Positions 9,700-18,564 are shown, counted from the first letter of the stretch. The stretch: DNA of 38,956 nt from Candidatus Cloacimonadota bacterium (GCA_027318475.1 DAHVPC010000007.1:1-38956); one strand, 5' to 3'. Notes: generated by a model from the letters alone, not told the origin. Made by a program: numbers and translations.

Positions 9700-9789
9700 A
9701 TGCACAGCCTCAGGAAGTGAAGTCAGATGGAAAGCCAGATAAGCCCCAAGGGGTTTATTACCTCTTTTTTTTACCTTACCCCAAAAATA

Positions 9790-9818
9790 GTCCCAACACT
9801 TTGACCACTCTGAACGTT
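9790..9818 (+). promoter_or_regulatory. Putative ECF sigma promoter upstream of the sigma gene
   Basis: GTCCCAACACTT-N12-ACGTT; AAC to CGT spacing of 17 fits known ECF promoters; same motif and spacing at 11807-11835. Confidence 0.65.
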
Positions 9819-9848
9819 TGCTATATGTGCACAGGATGATAAAGTGAT

Positions 9849-10337
9849 ATGATCGATCTGGAAGAATTCGTCAGTACGCATGAACGGCCGTTGCACAATT
9901 TCGCGCTGCAGCTTACCAAGTCCGAAGACGAAGCGGATGATCTGGTCCAGGACACCTGGCTCAAGTGCATGGTCCAGCAGCAGTTGCTGGTGTCTCTAAC
10001 GGTCCCGAAACAGCGCAGCTGGCTGTTCACGGTGCTCAAGAACCGCTGGCTGGACATCTGCCGGCACCGGAAGCTGGAACGGACCCTGGAGCTGAGCAAC
10101 GAGCCAATCGCTCCGGCAGTTACGCCAGTGTACCGGTTGGACGAACATCTGGACAAGCTGCCCGCCCTGGAAAAAGAAATAGTCCGGCTCAGGTTCTGGT
10201 CGGAATTCAACAGCCGCCAGATCGCCGAAGAATTGGGAATCCCCGAAGGCACGGTGCGCTGGCGCTTGAAATCGGCAATGGATAAACTAAGAAGATATAT
10301 GGAAAAGAGTGATAAGGAGGAACGATGTCAACTCTGA
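9849..10337 (+). CDS. ECF-type RNA polymerase sigma factor
   Basis: 162 aa; region 2 'EDEADDLVQDTWLKC...RSWLFTVLKNRWLDICR', region 4 'LPALEKEIVRLRFWSEFNSRQIAEELGIPEGTVRWRLKSAMDKLR'. Confidence 0.95.
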   Translation: MIDLEEFVSTHERPLHNFALQLTKSEDEADDLVQDTWLKCMVQQQLLVSLTVPKQRSWLFTVLKNRWLDICRHRKLERTLELSNEPIAPAVTPVYRLDEHLDKLPALEKEIVRLRFWSEFNSRQIAEELGIPEGTVRWRLKSAMDKLRRYMEKSDKEERCQL

Positions 10338-11539
10338 TCAAAAACGTCGGCATCCTGGATGCCCGCAAAGCCTCACCTGAACAGCTCCGCGAGATCGGCA
10401 AGGTCGTAAATGTCGGTTGCCTGGTGATCCATCCGGGATTAAAAGCGGAATTACTGAAAATCAACCTGCAAGACGTGGGCAAGATGCTGGAACTGGACGA
10501 CGATTACCGTTTGCACACAGGCCCGTTGGAGATCTCGCGGCAAATGCTGGAGGACACCCAGGACAGCCTGAAACTGTGCGTGGTAGGGCCTCTCAGCCTG
10601 GAGCCCGATATAACAGTCGAGCTGCTGCAAGAGAAGCTTAGCGGTTTATGTTTGATCGGGCCGGCCTCAGTTCCGGAACACCTTTACGGTACTTTCATGA
10701 GCGTTGCCCGGGATATCGTGGGACCGGTTTCCCCCCTGAAATACGCCGGACTCAGAGCCGCGGGCAAGATCCTGATCACCGACACCTATCTTAACGGCCT
10801 GGAGGACGGGGCGGAACTTACTGTGGCTGGCAATGTTACCTTCGCGGAGGAGGTTGACGCCGAACTTTTCGCCCGCAAGATCAGCAAACTGCAGGTGGTG
10901 GGAGCGATCAAATGCCTGGACACGCAGGAGGAGATGCTGCACAAAGTACTCACCGCCAACAGCGTAGCCAAGATCAAGATCATCCGGGTGGACTTTCATT
11001 ACGTGCCCGGCGGCACCATGCTGGACACCTTCACCATCATGACTGTGAACAAACAGACCGTTTCCTGCCCGGGCTTGCTGATCCTGGACGAAGAGGTGAC
11101 GCCTGAACTGATCAAGGAAAAAGACATTCATTTTGAAGCTGGCACCCTCTACTTCCCGAAATCGGTGATGCGGGAAATGTCTTCCCGCCTGGCTCCCAAA
11201 ACCAAAGGCATACCCTTTGAGCCGGGGAAATTGGAACTGGTGGCCAGCCAGCAATGCATGACCCAAGTCCGCCTGGAAACTATGCCGGATAAGGTCACCC
11301 TGGTTGTCAGCGGCGAACTGACCATCGGCGAGGAAGTCAGCATCGAACAGCTTTCCGCCAAGATCGGCGTTCTGGACAACTATGGCGAGATCATCGCTTC
11401 GCGTGACCAGGCCAGCATCCTGCAAAGCAAGCTGCGCCACGACGAAGGCAGCGTGGTGATCTCAGGCGAAGAGGACGACGACGAGGACCACGCCAAGTAC
11501 GACAACGTGATCGAGAACCTCGCGACCTACGTCTTGTGA
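10325..11539 (+). CDS. Repeat-containing protein of unknown function coupled to the ECF sigma factor
   Basis: 404 aa; start inside the sigma gene (13-bp overlap) after AAGGAGG; no signal peptide or TM stretch apparent; degenerate ~60-aa units such as 'G.L.I...V..E.L..KI..L.V.G.I'; acidic tail GEEDDDEDHAKYD. Confidence 0.85.
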   Translation: MSTLIKNVGILDARKASPEQLREIGKVVNVGCLVIHPGLKAELLKINLQDVGKMLELDDDYRLHTGPLEISRQMLEDTQDSLKLCVVGPLSLEPDITVELLQEKLSGLCLIGPASVPEHLYGTFMSVARDIVGPVSPLKYAGLRAAGKILITDTYLNGLEDGAELTVAGNVTFAEEVDAELFARKISKLQVVGAIKCLDTQEEMLHKVLTANSVAKIKIIRVDFHYVPGGTMLDTFTIMTVNKQTVSCPGLLILDEEVTPELIKEKDIHFEAGTLYFPKSVMREMSSRLAPKTKGIPFEPGKLELVASQQCMTQVRLETMPDKVTLVVSGELTIGEEVSIEQLSAKIGVLDNYGEIIASRDQASILQSKLRHDEGSVVISGEEDDDEDHAKYDNVIENLATYVL

Positions 11540-11569
11540 TTCTTTAAGCAGTTGTTATCGTTTAAGTTG

Positions 11570-11595
11570 AGCCCTGCAAACGCGGGGCTTTTTTT
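11570..11595 (+). terminator. Rho-independent terminator
   Basis: AGCCCTG-CAAACG-CGGGGCT followed by TTTTTT. Confidence 0.85.
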
Positions 11596-11806
11596 CGCAG
11601 GTTCTTCTGTAGTGGGCAGAGATCCCGGAGGGAAAAGAATTGGGGTGGGGACGTCCCAGGTAGTGTAGCTTTCCAATGCGACAACAGCTGTTGGTTTGTA
11701 ATCCTCCACTCAAGTCGGCTCCGCCAATTCTGTCGACCCGGAGCCCGACAGCCCAGCCCCCCTTCCAGCAGCGCTGAATTTTGCATGAACGTAAATCTGG
11801 AAAAAT

Positions 11807-11835
11807 GTCCCAACACTTGCAGACACTCATACGTT
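11807..11835 (+). promoter_or_regulatory. Second putative ECF sigma promoter, same motif as 9790-9818
   Basis: GTCCCAACACTT-N12-ACGTT, preceded by AAAAAT as in the first copy. Confidence 0.65.
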
Positions 11836-11868
11836 AGATAAGTGAATCGATGATGTTTGGGAGGAACA

Positions 11869-12051
11869 ATGACGAACATCAACAGGACCCCGCAGCAAGC
11901 CATGGCCTCCAACGCCAAAAAGGCGGACGATGATCTGCAGCCCTGCACTCTGAGGGAATCAAACGGTCCTCAAGTGGCTGACCTGCATATCTTGAGTGTC
12001 TGGAACGAGCATCGCGCCCGCCTGAACAGAACCCAAGTGCATTTGTTGTAG
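11869..12051 (+). CDS. Small ORF (60 aa) downstream of the putative ECF promoter
   Basis: ATG at 11869 preceded by GGGAGG; MTNINRTPQQAMASNAKKADDDLQPCTLRESNGPQVADLHILSVWNEHRARLNRTQVHLL. Confidence 0.45.
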   Translation: MTNINRTPQQAMASNAKKADDDLQPCTLRESNGPQVADLHILSVWNEHRARLNRTQVHLL

Positions 12052-12060
12052 GATCAAACA

Positions 12061-12100
12061 GCGGGTTAAACAACTGGGTAACCCCGGCCGTTTAACCCGC
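12061..12100. terminator. Strong hairpin, possible terminator of the small transcript
   Basis: GCGGGTTAAAC (12061-12071) / GTTTAACCCGC (12090-12100), perfect 11-bp stem with 18-nt loop; only a weak T stretch follows. Confidence 0.5.
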
Positions 12101-12160
12101 ATCATTTCTACGCTTCCGTTCCGTAACGCTGTTCAGGCGGTCCGGATGCAGGGGGCAAGC

Positions 12161-12916
12161 TTATTCGGGCATAGACTCACTCACGGGAAACCATTTTTCC
12201 TTCAGGGTTTGGATGGTGCCTGCCTGTTCCAATTTGGCATAGGCTTGTTTCCACTTTTCGACCGTCTCGACTGGAGTTTGTTTGGAAATGGCGACGTAGT
12301 ACTGGGTTTTCATCAGTTCCAACACAGGTTTAAGGGCGGTGGCCTCGACGCCGGCTTCCTTCAATAAGCGGGGCAGGTTGACATCCGTGAAGACCGAAAG
12401 GTCGGCCTCTTTGCTCATCAGCATCTTGACGGCGTCCTTGGGATCGGGTTTGCTGACCAGATTGGTGAAGCCCTGTTCCTTCAGATACTGCTCCGTGAAC
12501 CAGTCCGTGGTGGTGGCGATGGCTTTGACGCCTTGGGCGGTTTTCAGGTCGGGCACCGCCAGTTCGCTATCCTTCAGGGTGTAGAAGCTGGAGATGTTGT
12601 CGCCCAGGGGACCGATGAAGAAGAACTTGTCCTCACGTTCCGGAGTTTTCTCCATCGTGAACAGGACCACGTTCGGTTCGGTCAGGGCGCGTTTGTAGGC
12701 GGCATCCCAGTTCATCAGTTCCGGGACGGCCTTGGTTTGCAGTTCGGCCTGAATGGCGGCCACGACGTCCGCTCCATAACCGGTTACAACGCCGTTTTCC
12801 AGGTAACTGAGCGGGGGATAATCTTCGGTGAGGATGGTCATGGGGGTTTCTTTGCGGGCGCAGGAAACAAAAATCAACACGCCCAGCACCATAAGCAGCA
12901 GGCTTGCCTTTTTCAT
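12161..12916 (-). CDS. Solute-binding lipoprotein, SBP_bac_3-like
   Basis: Start at ATG 12916 with AAGGAGG upstream; lipobox-like MKKASLLLMVLGVLIFVSC; 'ILTEDYPPLSYLENGVVTGYGADVVAAI' motif. Confidence 0.88.
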   Translation of the reverse strand: MKKASLLLMVLGVLIFVSCARKETPMTILTEDYPPLSYLENGVVTGYGADVVAAIQAELQTKAVPELMNWDAAYKRALTEPNVVLFTMEKTPEREDKFFFIGPLGDNISSFYTLKDSELAVPDLKTAQGVKAIATTTDWFTEQYLKEQGFTNLVSKPDPKDAVKMLMSKEADLSVFTDVNLPRLLKEAGVEATALKPVLELMKTQYYVAISKQTPVETVEKWKQAYAKLEQAGTIQTLKEKWFPVSESMPE

Positions 12917-13087
12917 AAGGGCCTCCTTGTGGTGAAATTTTGGCAAGTAAAACGCGGGTCGCCAGTCTGTCAAGGATTTTGCGTAGTCATGCATATCCGC
13001 TTAAACGGCAGATAGTTACCGAGATTCGGATTGATCCGGATTGGCGGTATGAAAGCTTGTGAGAGGCCGGAAAGGGGGTGGTGGAAT

Positions 13088-13990
13088 TTATTTTGCCCGC
13101 TGAAAACGGGAAAGCGCCAGGCCGGAGACGATCACGCAGATCGCCAGGATCTGCAGGATGGAAAGGGTTTCGGCCAGCAGCAGCACCGCCAGCAGCGATG
13201 CTATCACTGGTTTCAGGAAGAAATACACGGAAGTCCGGGCGGCGCCTATGCCTTTCATTGCTTCAAAGTACATCAGGTAGGCGATGCCGGAAACCATTAC
13301 CCCCAGATACAGCATTATCCCGGCTTTTTGCCAGCTGAAATCCAGGAATAGCGGCTTGCGGGCAATGATGTTATAGATAAAGAGCAGGATTGCCCCGCCG
13401 ATGAAGGAAACGCTGTTAGTGAGGGCGTTTCCGTGCTTTTGCAGACTCTTTTTGGCCAGCGCCAGATAGAATCCGAACGTGACAGCTGCGCCCAAGCCCA
13501 AAGCTATGCTGAGCGGAAGATTCAGATAGCGGGCTGCGGCCAGTTCGCCTTCCCCCAAGATCAGCAAAGCCACGCCAGCCAAAGCCAGAGCCAGGCCGAG
13601 GAGCTGAAACAAACTGAGTTTTTCGCGCAGCAGAAGATAAGCGAAAATACTCACAAAGAGGGGATTCGAACTCACCAGCACGGCGCTGAGCGAGGCTTTG
13701 CCGAAATGGACTGAGAGCTGCAGCAATAGCATGCTGATACAGACATTCAGGAAGCCCAGAAATACCAGGGCGGGAAACTCCGCCAGTTTCAGGGCGCGCC
13801 GCGCCTTGCGCAGCTGCAGCAGCGCGAAGGGCAGGATCACCAAACCGCCGATCAGGAACCGCCAGGCTGTGATGGTGAACGGCGAGACGCCCGGACCCAG
13901 GTATTTGCTGGCCAATTCGATGGTGGAATAGACCACGATGGCCAGAGCAGCCAGGATGTGGTATTTGGTGAGAGAGGGTTTATCCGGCAT
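13088..13990 (-). CDS. DMT superfamily (EamA) transporter
   Basis: 300 aa, about 10 hydrophobic segments; SKYLGPGVSPFTITAWRFLIGGLVILPF; second EamA half 'GIAYLMYFEAMKGIGAARTSVYFFLKPVIASLLAVLLLAE'. Confidence 0.92.
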   Translation of the reverse strand: MPDKPSLTKYHILAALAIVVYSTIELASKYLGPGVSPFTITAWRFLIGGLVILPFALLQLRKARRALKLAEFPALVFLGFLNVCISMLLLQLSVHFGKASLSAVLVSSNPLFVSIFAYLLLREKLSLFQLLGLALALAGVALLILGEGELAAARYLNLPLSIALGLGAAVTFGFYLALAKKSLQKHGNALTNSVSFIGGAILLFIYNIIARKPLFLDFSWQKAGIMLYLGVMVSGIAYLMYFEAMKGIGAARTSVYFFLKPVIASLLAVLLLAETLSILQILAICVIVSGLALSRFQRAK

Positions 13991-14004
13991 GGTTTCGATC
14001 TGCT

Positions 14005-14041
14005 AAAAAGGGCCAGCGATCGCTGGTTGCAGGACCAGCGA
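14005..14041 (-). promoter_or_regulatory. Candidate attenuator-like element upstream of the DMT gene (or terminator of the upstream gene)
   Basis: Minus strand TCGCTGG-TCCTGCAA-CCAGCGA-TCGCTGG-CCCTTTTT: three-part repeat allowing two mutually exclusive hairpins. Confidence 0.4.
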
Positions 14042-14097
14042 CCGCGTGACCCCTATTCCGGACTCCGTTGCCGGAGCCCGCTTCAAGTATCGTTTGC

Positions 14098-15840
14098 TTA
14101 CTTCATCAGCACCATTTTACGGGTGGATGAGTACTTGCCGGAGTGCATGCGGTAGTAGTAAACACCGCTGCTGACTGCGATGCCGTTGTCGTCGGTTCCG
14201 TTCCAATTGAGGCTGTGCGTGCCTTTGCCTTCGGTGAGGAGGTTCCAGGTCTTCACTGCCTGGCCCTTCTGATTGTAAACGGTGATCTGCACCGGTTCGG
14301 CTTTGGCTGTGAAATAACTGATGGTGGTCTCCGGATTGAACGGATTGGGATAGTTGCCGATCAGCTGAGTGGTGGCGGGAACTGCCGTGGCGTCGTCATT
14401 GGCCACGTTGCCCCAGTCGGAGAGCTGGCGGGCAAAGACCTGCGGCGTGTTGTTGAACTGGTTGACCAGCGCCAGCAGGCTGAAGTTTCCTGTGGGAATG
14501 GGCTCGCCAATGTAATCAGCGTCGTAGAAGGCGGTTCGGAACACGATCGTTCCGCTGTCGTCCACCAAGGTGTAGTTTGTGCCGCTGGCGAAGGTTCCGG
14601 TTTCCTGGAAGTGGGCATTGTTAAACCTCACCAGGCGGGCCTGGTACATTTCCACATTGGCGTTGACGTTGGCGGCAGTCACCACCGGTACGAAGACCGA
14701 GTTGCCGGAAGAAGTTGCTGGTCCGGGGTTCGCCACGGGTGTGAACTGCAGCATATTATTGTAGCGGGCGATGGTTCCCGTGATGCCGGTGATTCCATCC
14801 ATCAGGTTGTAGCTGGTGGAGATCACTCCGGAAGGATCGTCGATGAGGACGCCGGCTCCGTTGTCCTGCACGAATTTCTGGTTGCGGAAGGTCTGCTTGA
14901 AAGTCATCACGACTTCGCCGGAGACCATGTAAACGCTTCCATCGCCGGCTGTCAGAGCGCGCAACTGGGTGACGTTCTGCACCACCTGGGAAACGAAGGT
15001 GTAGGTTCCGGAAGCCACATAACTGGGATCGAATCCCGTGGCATAGGCGATGGCTTTCAGAGTGGTGGTGGCGGTCAGGTGCACCGGAGTGGTGTAGATC
15101 GTGCCCACTGTGGTGGTGGGATTGGATCCGTCGGTGGTGTAGCGGATGGTGGCGCTGGGCGTGGTGGTTGAAATGGTAACGTTGATGGGCTGGGAGAAAA
15201 CGCCGGCAGGGGGATTGAAGGTAGGCGTGGCGGCGTTTTGGCCACCGCCCGGATCGAAGGTGTGCATGCCGATGTCGGCTACATAATCCTGCGGTTGAAC
15301 CAGCCATTCGGAATTATCCATGTTGGTTCCGGCTCCATCCACGAAGTCCAGATTTCCCGAAACGATTTCGGGCTTTCTGATCAGGGTGTGTTCCCGGGTG
15401 GCGTTTTCCACGCCGGCAACCGGCCAACCCAGGTCTGTACCGGGATTCTGCTCATAAACTCCGATGATGTCGATCAGAGTGTCGCCGTGAAACAGCCCCA
15501 CGCAGTCGTTGCCGTTATAGTAGGTGACGGTGTGGGTCATATCCGCGACGGCTTGGATGGCGGCATTGGCGCCGGCATTGGCGATCACGAAAACGTCGTT
15601 GTTGGCCAGGGTTCCGGAGAGCGTCACGCTGTTCGTGGCGGACCAGGTACCGCCATTGGAGGCGAGTTTCATCGTGTAGTTGGAAAGGTCCACCGCAGCA
15701 CCGGTGCCATTGAAGATCTCGAGGGCTTTGTTGTTGGAACTTCCCTCCAGATACTCCGAAATGAAGAGATCCTGGGCCTGGGCAAACATCACTGCGATGA
15801 GCCCCAGCAGCAGGATCGAGACAAGTGTTCTTTTGATCAT
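14098..15840 (-). CDS. Secreted protein: lamin-tail domain, chitobiase-C-like domain, OB-like region, C-terminal sorting domain
   Basis: 580 aa; signal peptide; 'DLFISEYLEGSSNNKALEIFNGTGAAVDLSNYTMKL'; 'ISTTTPSATIRYTTDGSNPTT'; 'NYPNPFNPETTISYF...GVYYYRMHSGKYSSTRKMVLMK'. Confidence 0.92.
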   Translation of the reverse strand: MIKRTLVSILLLGLIAVMFAQAQDLFISEYLEGSSNNKALEIFNGTGAAVDLSNYTMKLASNGGTWSATNSVTLSGTLANNDVFVIANAGANAAIQAVADMTHTVTYYNGNDCVGLFHGDTLIDIIGVYEQNPGTDLGWPVAGVENATREHTLIRKPEIVSGNLDFVDGAGTNMDNSEWLVQPQDYVADIGMHTFDPGGGQNAATPTFNPPAGVFSQPINVTISTTTPSATIRYTTDGSNPTTTVGTIYTTPVHLTATTTLKAIAYATGFDPSYVASGTYTFVSQVVQNVTQLRALTAGDGSVYMVSGEVVMTFKQTFRNQKFVQDNGAGVLIDDPSGVISTSYNLMDGITGITGTIARYNNMLQFTPVANPGPATSSGNSVFVPVVTAANVNANVEMYQARLVRFNNAHFQETGTFASGTNYTLVDDSGTIVFRTAFYDADYIGEPIPTGNFSLLALVNQFNNTPQVFARQLSDWGNVANDDATAVPATTQLIGNYPNPFNPETTISYFTAKAEPVQITVYNQKGQAVKTWNLLTEGKGTHSLNWNGTDDNGIAVSSGVYYYRMHSGKYSSTRKMVLMK

Positions 15841-15845
15841 GGTCT

Positions 15846-16643
15846 TTACCTCACTTTAGTTAAAATCATTAACGCGCAATACAGGAAGGCGCCTGCCAGC
15901 AGGACGCTGTCCACACGGTCGAGCATTCCGCCGTGGCCTGGAAAGAGCCTGGAGGAATCCTTGACGCCGGCAAAGCGTTTGAGCATGCTTTCAGCCAGAT
16001 CGCCCAATTGCCCTGCGATCCCGGCCGCAAAAGCGGTCAAGAGAAGAGCGGGCAGATCGGAAACAAGTCCGGCATAATATAATATAATCACAAAGATAAA
16101 AGGAACAAGCGCCCCGGCCACGAAGCCTTCCCGGCTCTTGTTTGGGCTCACGGGAAAGATGCCGCGCCGCCTGCCCCACTTCATGCCCACTAAATAAGCG
16201 GCAGAATCAGCCGACCAGATCAGGAGCACCAGCCAAAAAAGCGCTTTGGGCGGCTGATGCATCAGGCCAAGGCGTGCGCAAAGGGCGGGGAGGCCGGCTG
16301 TGTAGGCCATGCCCCAAAAACTCAGGGCGGTACGGGGCAAACTGCGCTCGCCATCCCAGTTTGCCAGGCCTTCCAGAATGGCCAGGACAAAGGCGGTTCC
16401 CATCAGGACAGGTTCCCAGCCGGGTAAAAAGACCAGGCCCAGATACAATGCAGGCGCGAATAGAACCCAGTGCCAGCCCGGCTTGTAGGCTGTCTGCCTG
16501 AGCATGCCGACAAATTCCCCGGCGCATACAACGGAGATCGCTCCCAAACCCGCCACCAGCCAGTATCCACCCAGCCACAGCAAAGCCAGGGCAACCGGAA
16601 TCAGCAGCGCGGAGACCAGGATACGTTTGTGCAATTCGGTCAT
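15846..16643 (-). CDS. cdsA: Phosphatidate cytidylyltransferase
   Basis: 265 aa, multi-TM; C-terminal 'GIAGQLGDLAESMLKRFAGVKDSSRLFPGHGGMLDRVDSVLLA' signature. Confidence 0.96.
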   Translation of the reverse strand: MTELHKRILVSALLIPVALALLWLGGYWLVAGLGAISVVCAGEFVGMLRQTAYKPGWHWVLFAPALYLGLVFLPGWEPVLMGTAFVLAILEGLANWDGERSLPRTALSFWGMAYTAGLPALCARLGLMHQPPKALFWLVLLIWSADSAAYLVGMKWGRRRGIFPVSPNKSREGFVAGALVPFIFVIILYYAGLVSDLPALLLTAFAAGIAGQLGDLAESMLKRFAGVKDSSRLFPGHGGMLDRVDSVLLAGAFLYCALMILTKVR

Positions 16644-17383
16644 TTGGGTTTCCTGCCTCCGAAACGCCTTTGGCGGCTTTGGAAATCGATGAGCGCTTCC
16701 AGCATTTCCACTTTGCCGAAATCGGGCCAGAGGGTGTCGGTGATATAGATCTCGGCATAAGCGCTCTGCCAGAGCAGGAAGTTGGAAAGGCGCCGTTCTC
16801 CGCTGGTGCGGATGATCAGGTCGGGATCAGGCTGCCCGGATGTGTACAGATAGCGGGAAAAGGTCTCGGAATCAAGCTTGTCCAGCATTTCCGGGTTACG
16901 CAGCGCGTCCCGCCCTATTTTCTGGACCGCTTCCAGGATCTCGCGGCGCCCGCCGTAATTAAAGGCAAGATTGAGGGTCAAACCGGTGTTCTGATGCGAG
17001 ACCGAGGCCACCTTGCGCAGTTCGGTCAGATACTTGGGATCGAGTTCCGTCTCGCTGCCCAGGATACGAACCACGATGTTCTGCCTGTGCAGTTCGCCGA
17101 TCTCCTTGATCAGCAGTTCTTTGAACATCCTCAGCAGGCCCTGCACCTCGGCCTGCTCGCGGCTCCAGTTTTCCGTGGAGAAAGTATAAAAAGTCAGGAA
17201 GCCCAGCTTCAATTCCACACCCAATTCCACCACCTGGCGCAGGGCGCGCGATCCCGCCCGGTGGCCATACAGGCGCGGCCTGTGATGCAGCTTCGCCCAA
17301 CGCCCGTTGCCGTCCATGATGATGCCAACGTGCCGGGGCAAACGGCTGAGGTCGAGCTGGGGCAGCAGGTCCTGGTAGTTCAT
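16640..17383 (-). CDS. uppS: Isoprenyl (di-trans,poly-cis-undecaprenyl) diphosphate synthase
   Basis: 247 aa; HVGIIMDGNGRWA, YTFSTENWSR, DPDLIIRTSGERRLSNFLLWQ. Confidence 0.97.
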   Translation of the reverse strand: MNYQDLLPQLDLSRLPRHVGIIMDGNGRWAKLHHRPRLYGHRAGSRALRQVVELGVELKLGFLTFYTFSTENWSREQAEVQGLLRMFKELLIKEIGELHRQNIVVRILGSETELDPKYLTELRKVASVSHQNTGLTLNLAFNYGGRREILEAVQKIGRDALRNPEMLDKLDSETFSRYLYTSGQPDPDLIIRTSGERRLSNFLLWQSAYAEIYITDTLWPDFGKVEMLEALIDFQSRQRRFGGRKPK

Positions 17384-18493
17384 TGCATCTTCTGCTGGGC
17401 GTTGTATTTGAGCCAGGCGTAGATAAAGCCGTCCAGGTCACCGTTCATGACCCTGTCCACCTGCCCCACTTCATACTTGGTGCGCAGGTCTTTCACCATT
17501 TGATAAGGTTGAAACACGTAGGAGCGGATCTGGTTGCCCCAGCCGATATCGGTCTTGCCGGATTCGGTGATCTTCTTCTCCGCCTCCCGCTGCTCCTCGT
17601 AGTGCTGGTACAGGCGGGATTTCAGGATGGCCATGGCCTTTTCGCGATTCTGGATCTGGGAGCGTTCGTTCTGGCAGGAAACCACGATCCCGGTGGGCAG
17701 ATGGGTGATGCGGACCGCGGAATCGGTGGTGTTCACATGCTGTCCGCCGGCTCCGCTGGAACGGTAGGTATCCACTTTGAGGTCTTTGGGATCGATCTCA
17801 ACCTCGATATCGTCGTCGAACTCGGGGTAGACGAAGACCGAGGCGAAAGAGGTCTGGCGCTTGCCCTGGGCGTTGAAAGGCGAGATACGGACGAGGCGGT
17901 GGATGCCGATCTCGGCTTTGAGCATGCCGTAGGCGAAATTACCGCTGATCTCCACGCTGACGCTTTTCAAGCCAGCTTCTTCACCGGCCAGGGAATCGAT
18001 GATGGAATAGGAAAACTTGCTCTGTTCAGCCCAGCGGGTGTACATGCGCAGGAGCATCTCAGCCCAGTCCTGGGCTTCGGTTCCGCCTGCTCCGGCATGG
18101 ATGATCAAGAGGGCGTTTTCGTGATCGAATTTATCGTTCAGATAGCATTCGATCTCGGCTTTTTCGATGAAGGCTTTCTGAGTGGGGAGTTCCGCCACGG
18201 CCTCCTGCAGCAGGTTTTCGTTGAAATCTTCTTCCAGCAGCAGAAGATAGGTCTCCAGCTCGTCCTTGAGGCGTTCCAGCGTATTGATATGGTCGATCTC
18301 CTCGTTCACCTGGCTCAATTGCCGGGAGATCTTTTTGGCCCTGTTCGTGTCGTTCCAGAAACCGGGGCTGTTTACCTCCAACTCCAGTTGCGAGGCCTGC
18401 TCCTCTTTTTGGGCGAGATTAAAGTAACCTCCTGATCTCGGAAATCTGGGAGATCATGGAGTTCACTTCTTTGCGGTAATCTACGTATTCCAT
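17380..18493 (-). CDS. prfB: Peptide chain release factor 2, expressed via programmed +1 frameshift at CTT-TAA (18419-18424)
   Basis: Zero frame MEYVDYRKEVNSMISQISEIRRLL-stop; shift to +1 gives NLAQKEEQASQLELEVNSPGFWNDTNRAKK...; SPF and GGQ motifs (ISPFNAQGKR, SSGAGGQHVN); internal SD AGGAGG at 18428-18433. Confidence 0.93.
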
Positions 18494-18535
18494 GGCGTTC
18501 ATCCTGCGTGGGTCTGATAAAAATTTTAGCGTTTC

Positions 18536-18564
18536 ATTAAATTCCGCGCTCAGGATTTTGTCAA
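18536..18564 (-). promoter_or_regulatory. Sigma70-type promoter for the prfB operon
   Basis: Minus strand TTGACA-N17-TTTAAT. Confidence 0.65.

Noticed and set aside
11600-11800. Possible gene in the region between the terminator and the second ECF promoter (minus ORFs of 60-128 aa)
   Set aside because: Several overlapping short ORFs in competing frames with no RBS or recognisable motif; left unannotated.
17383-18435. 350-aa plus-strand ORF antisense to prfB
   Set aside because: prfB on the opposite strand is unambiguous; this ORF lacks family resemblance and is a codon-bias shadow.
18381-18493. prfB as a frameshift-damaged pseudogene or sequencing error
   Set aside because: The shift sits exactly at an SD-spacer-CTT-stop cassette matching established prfB recoding architecture, and the downstream frame is intact.
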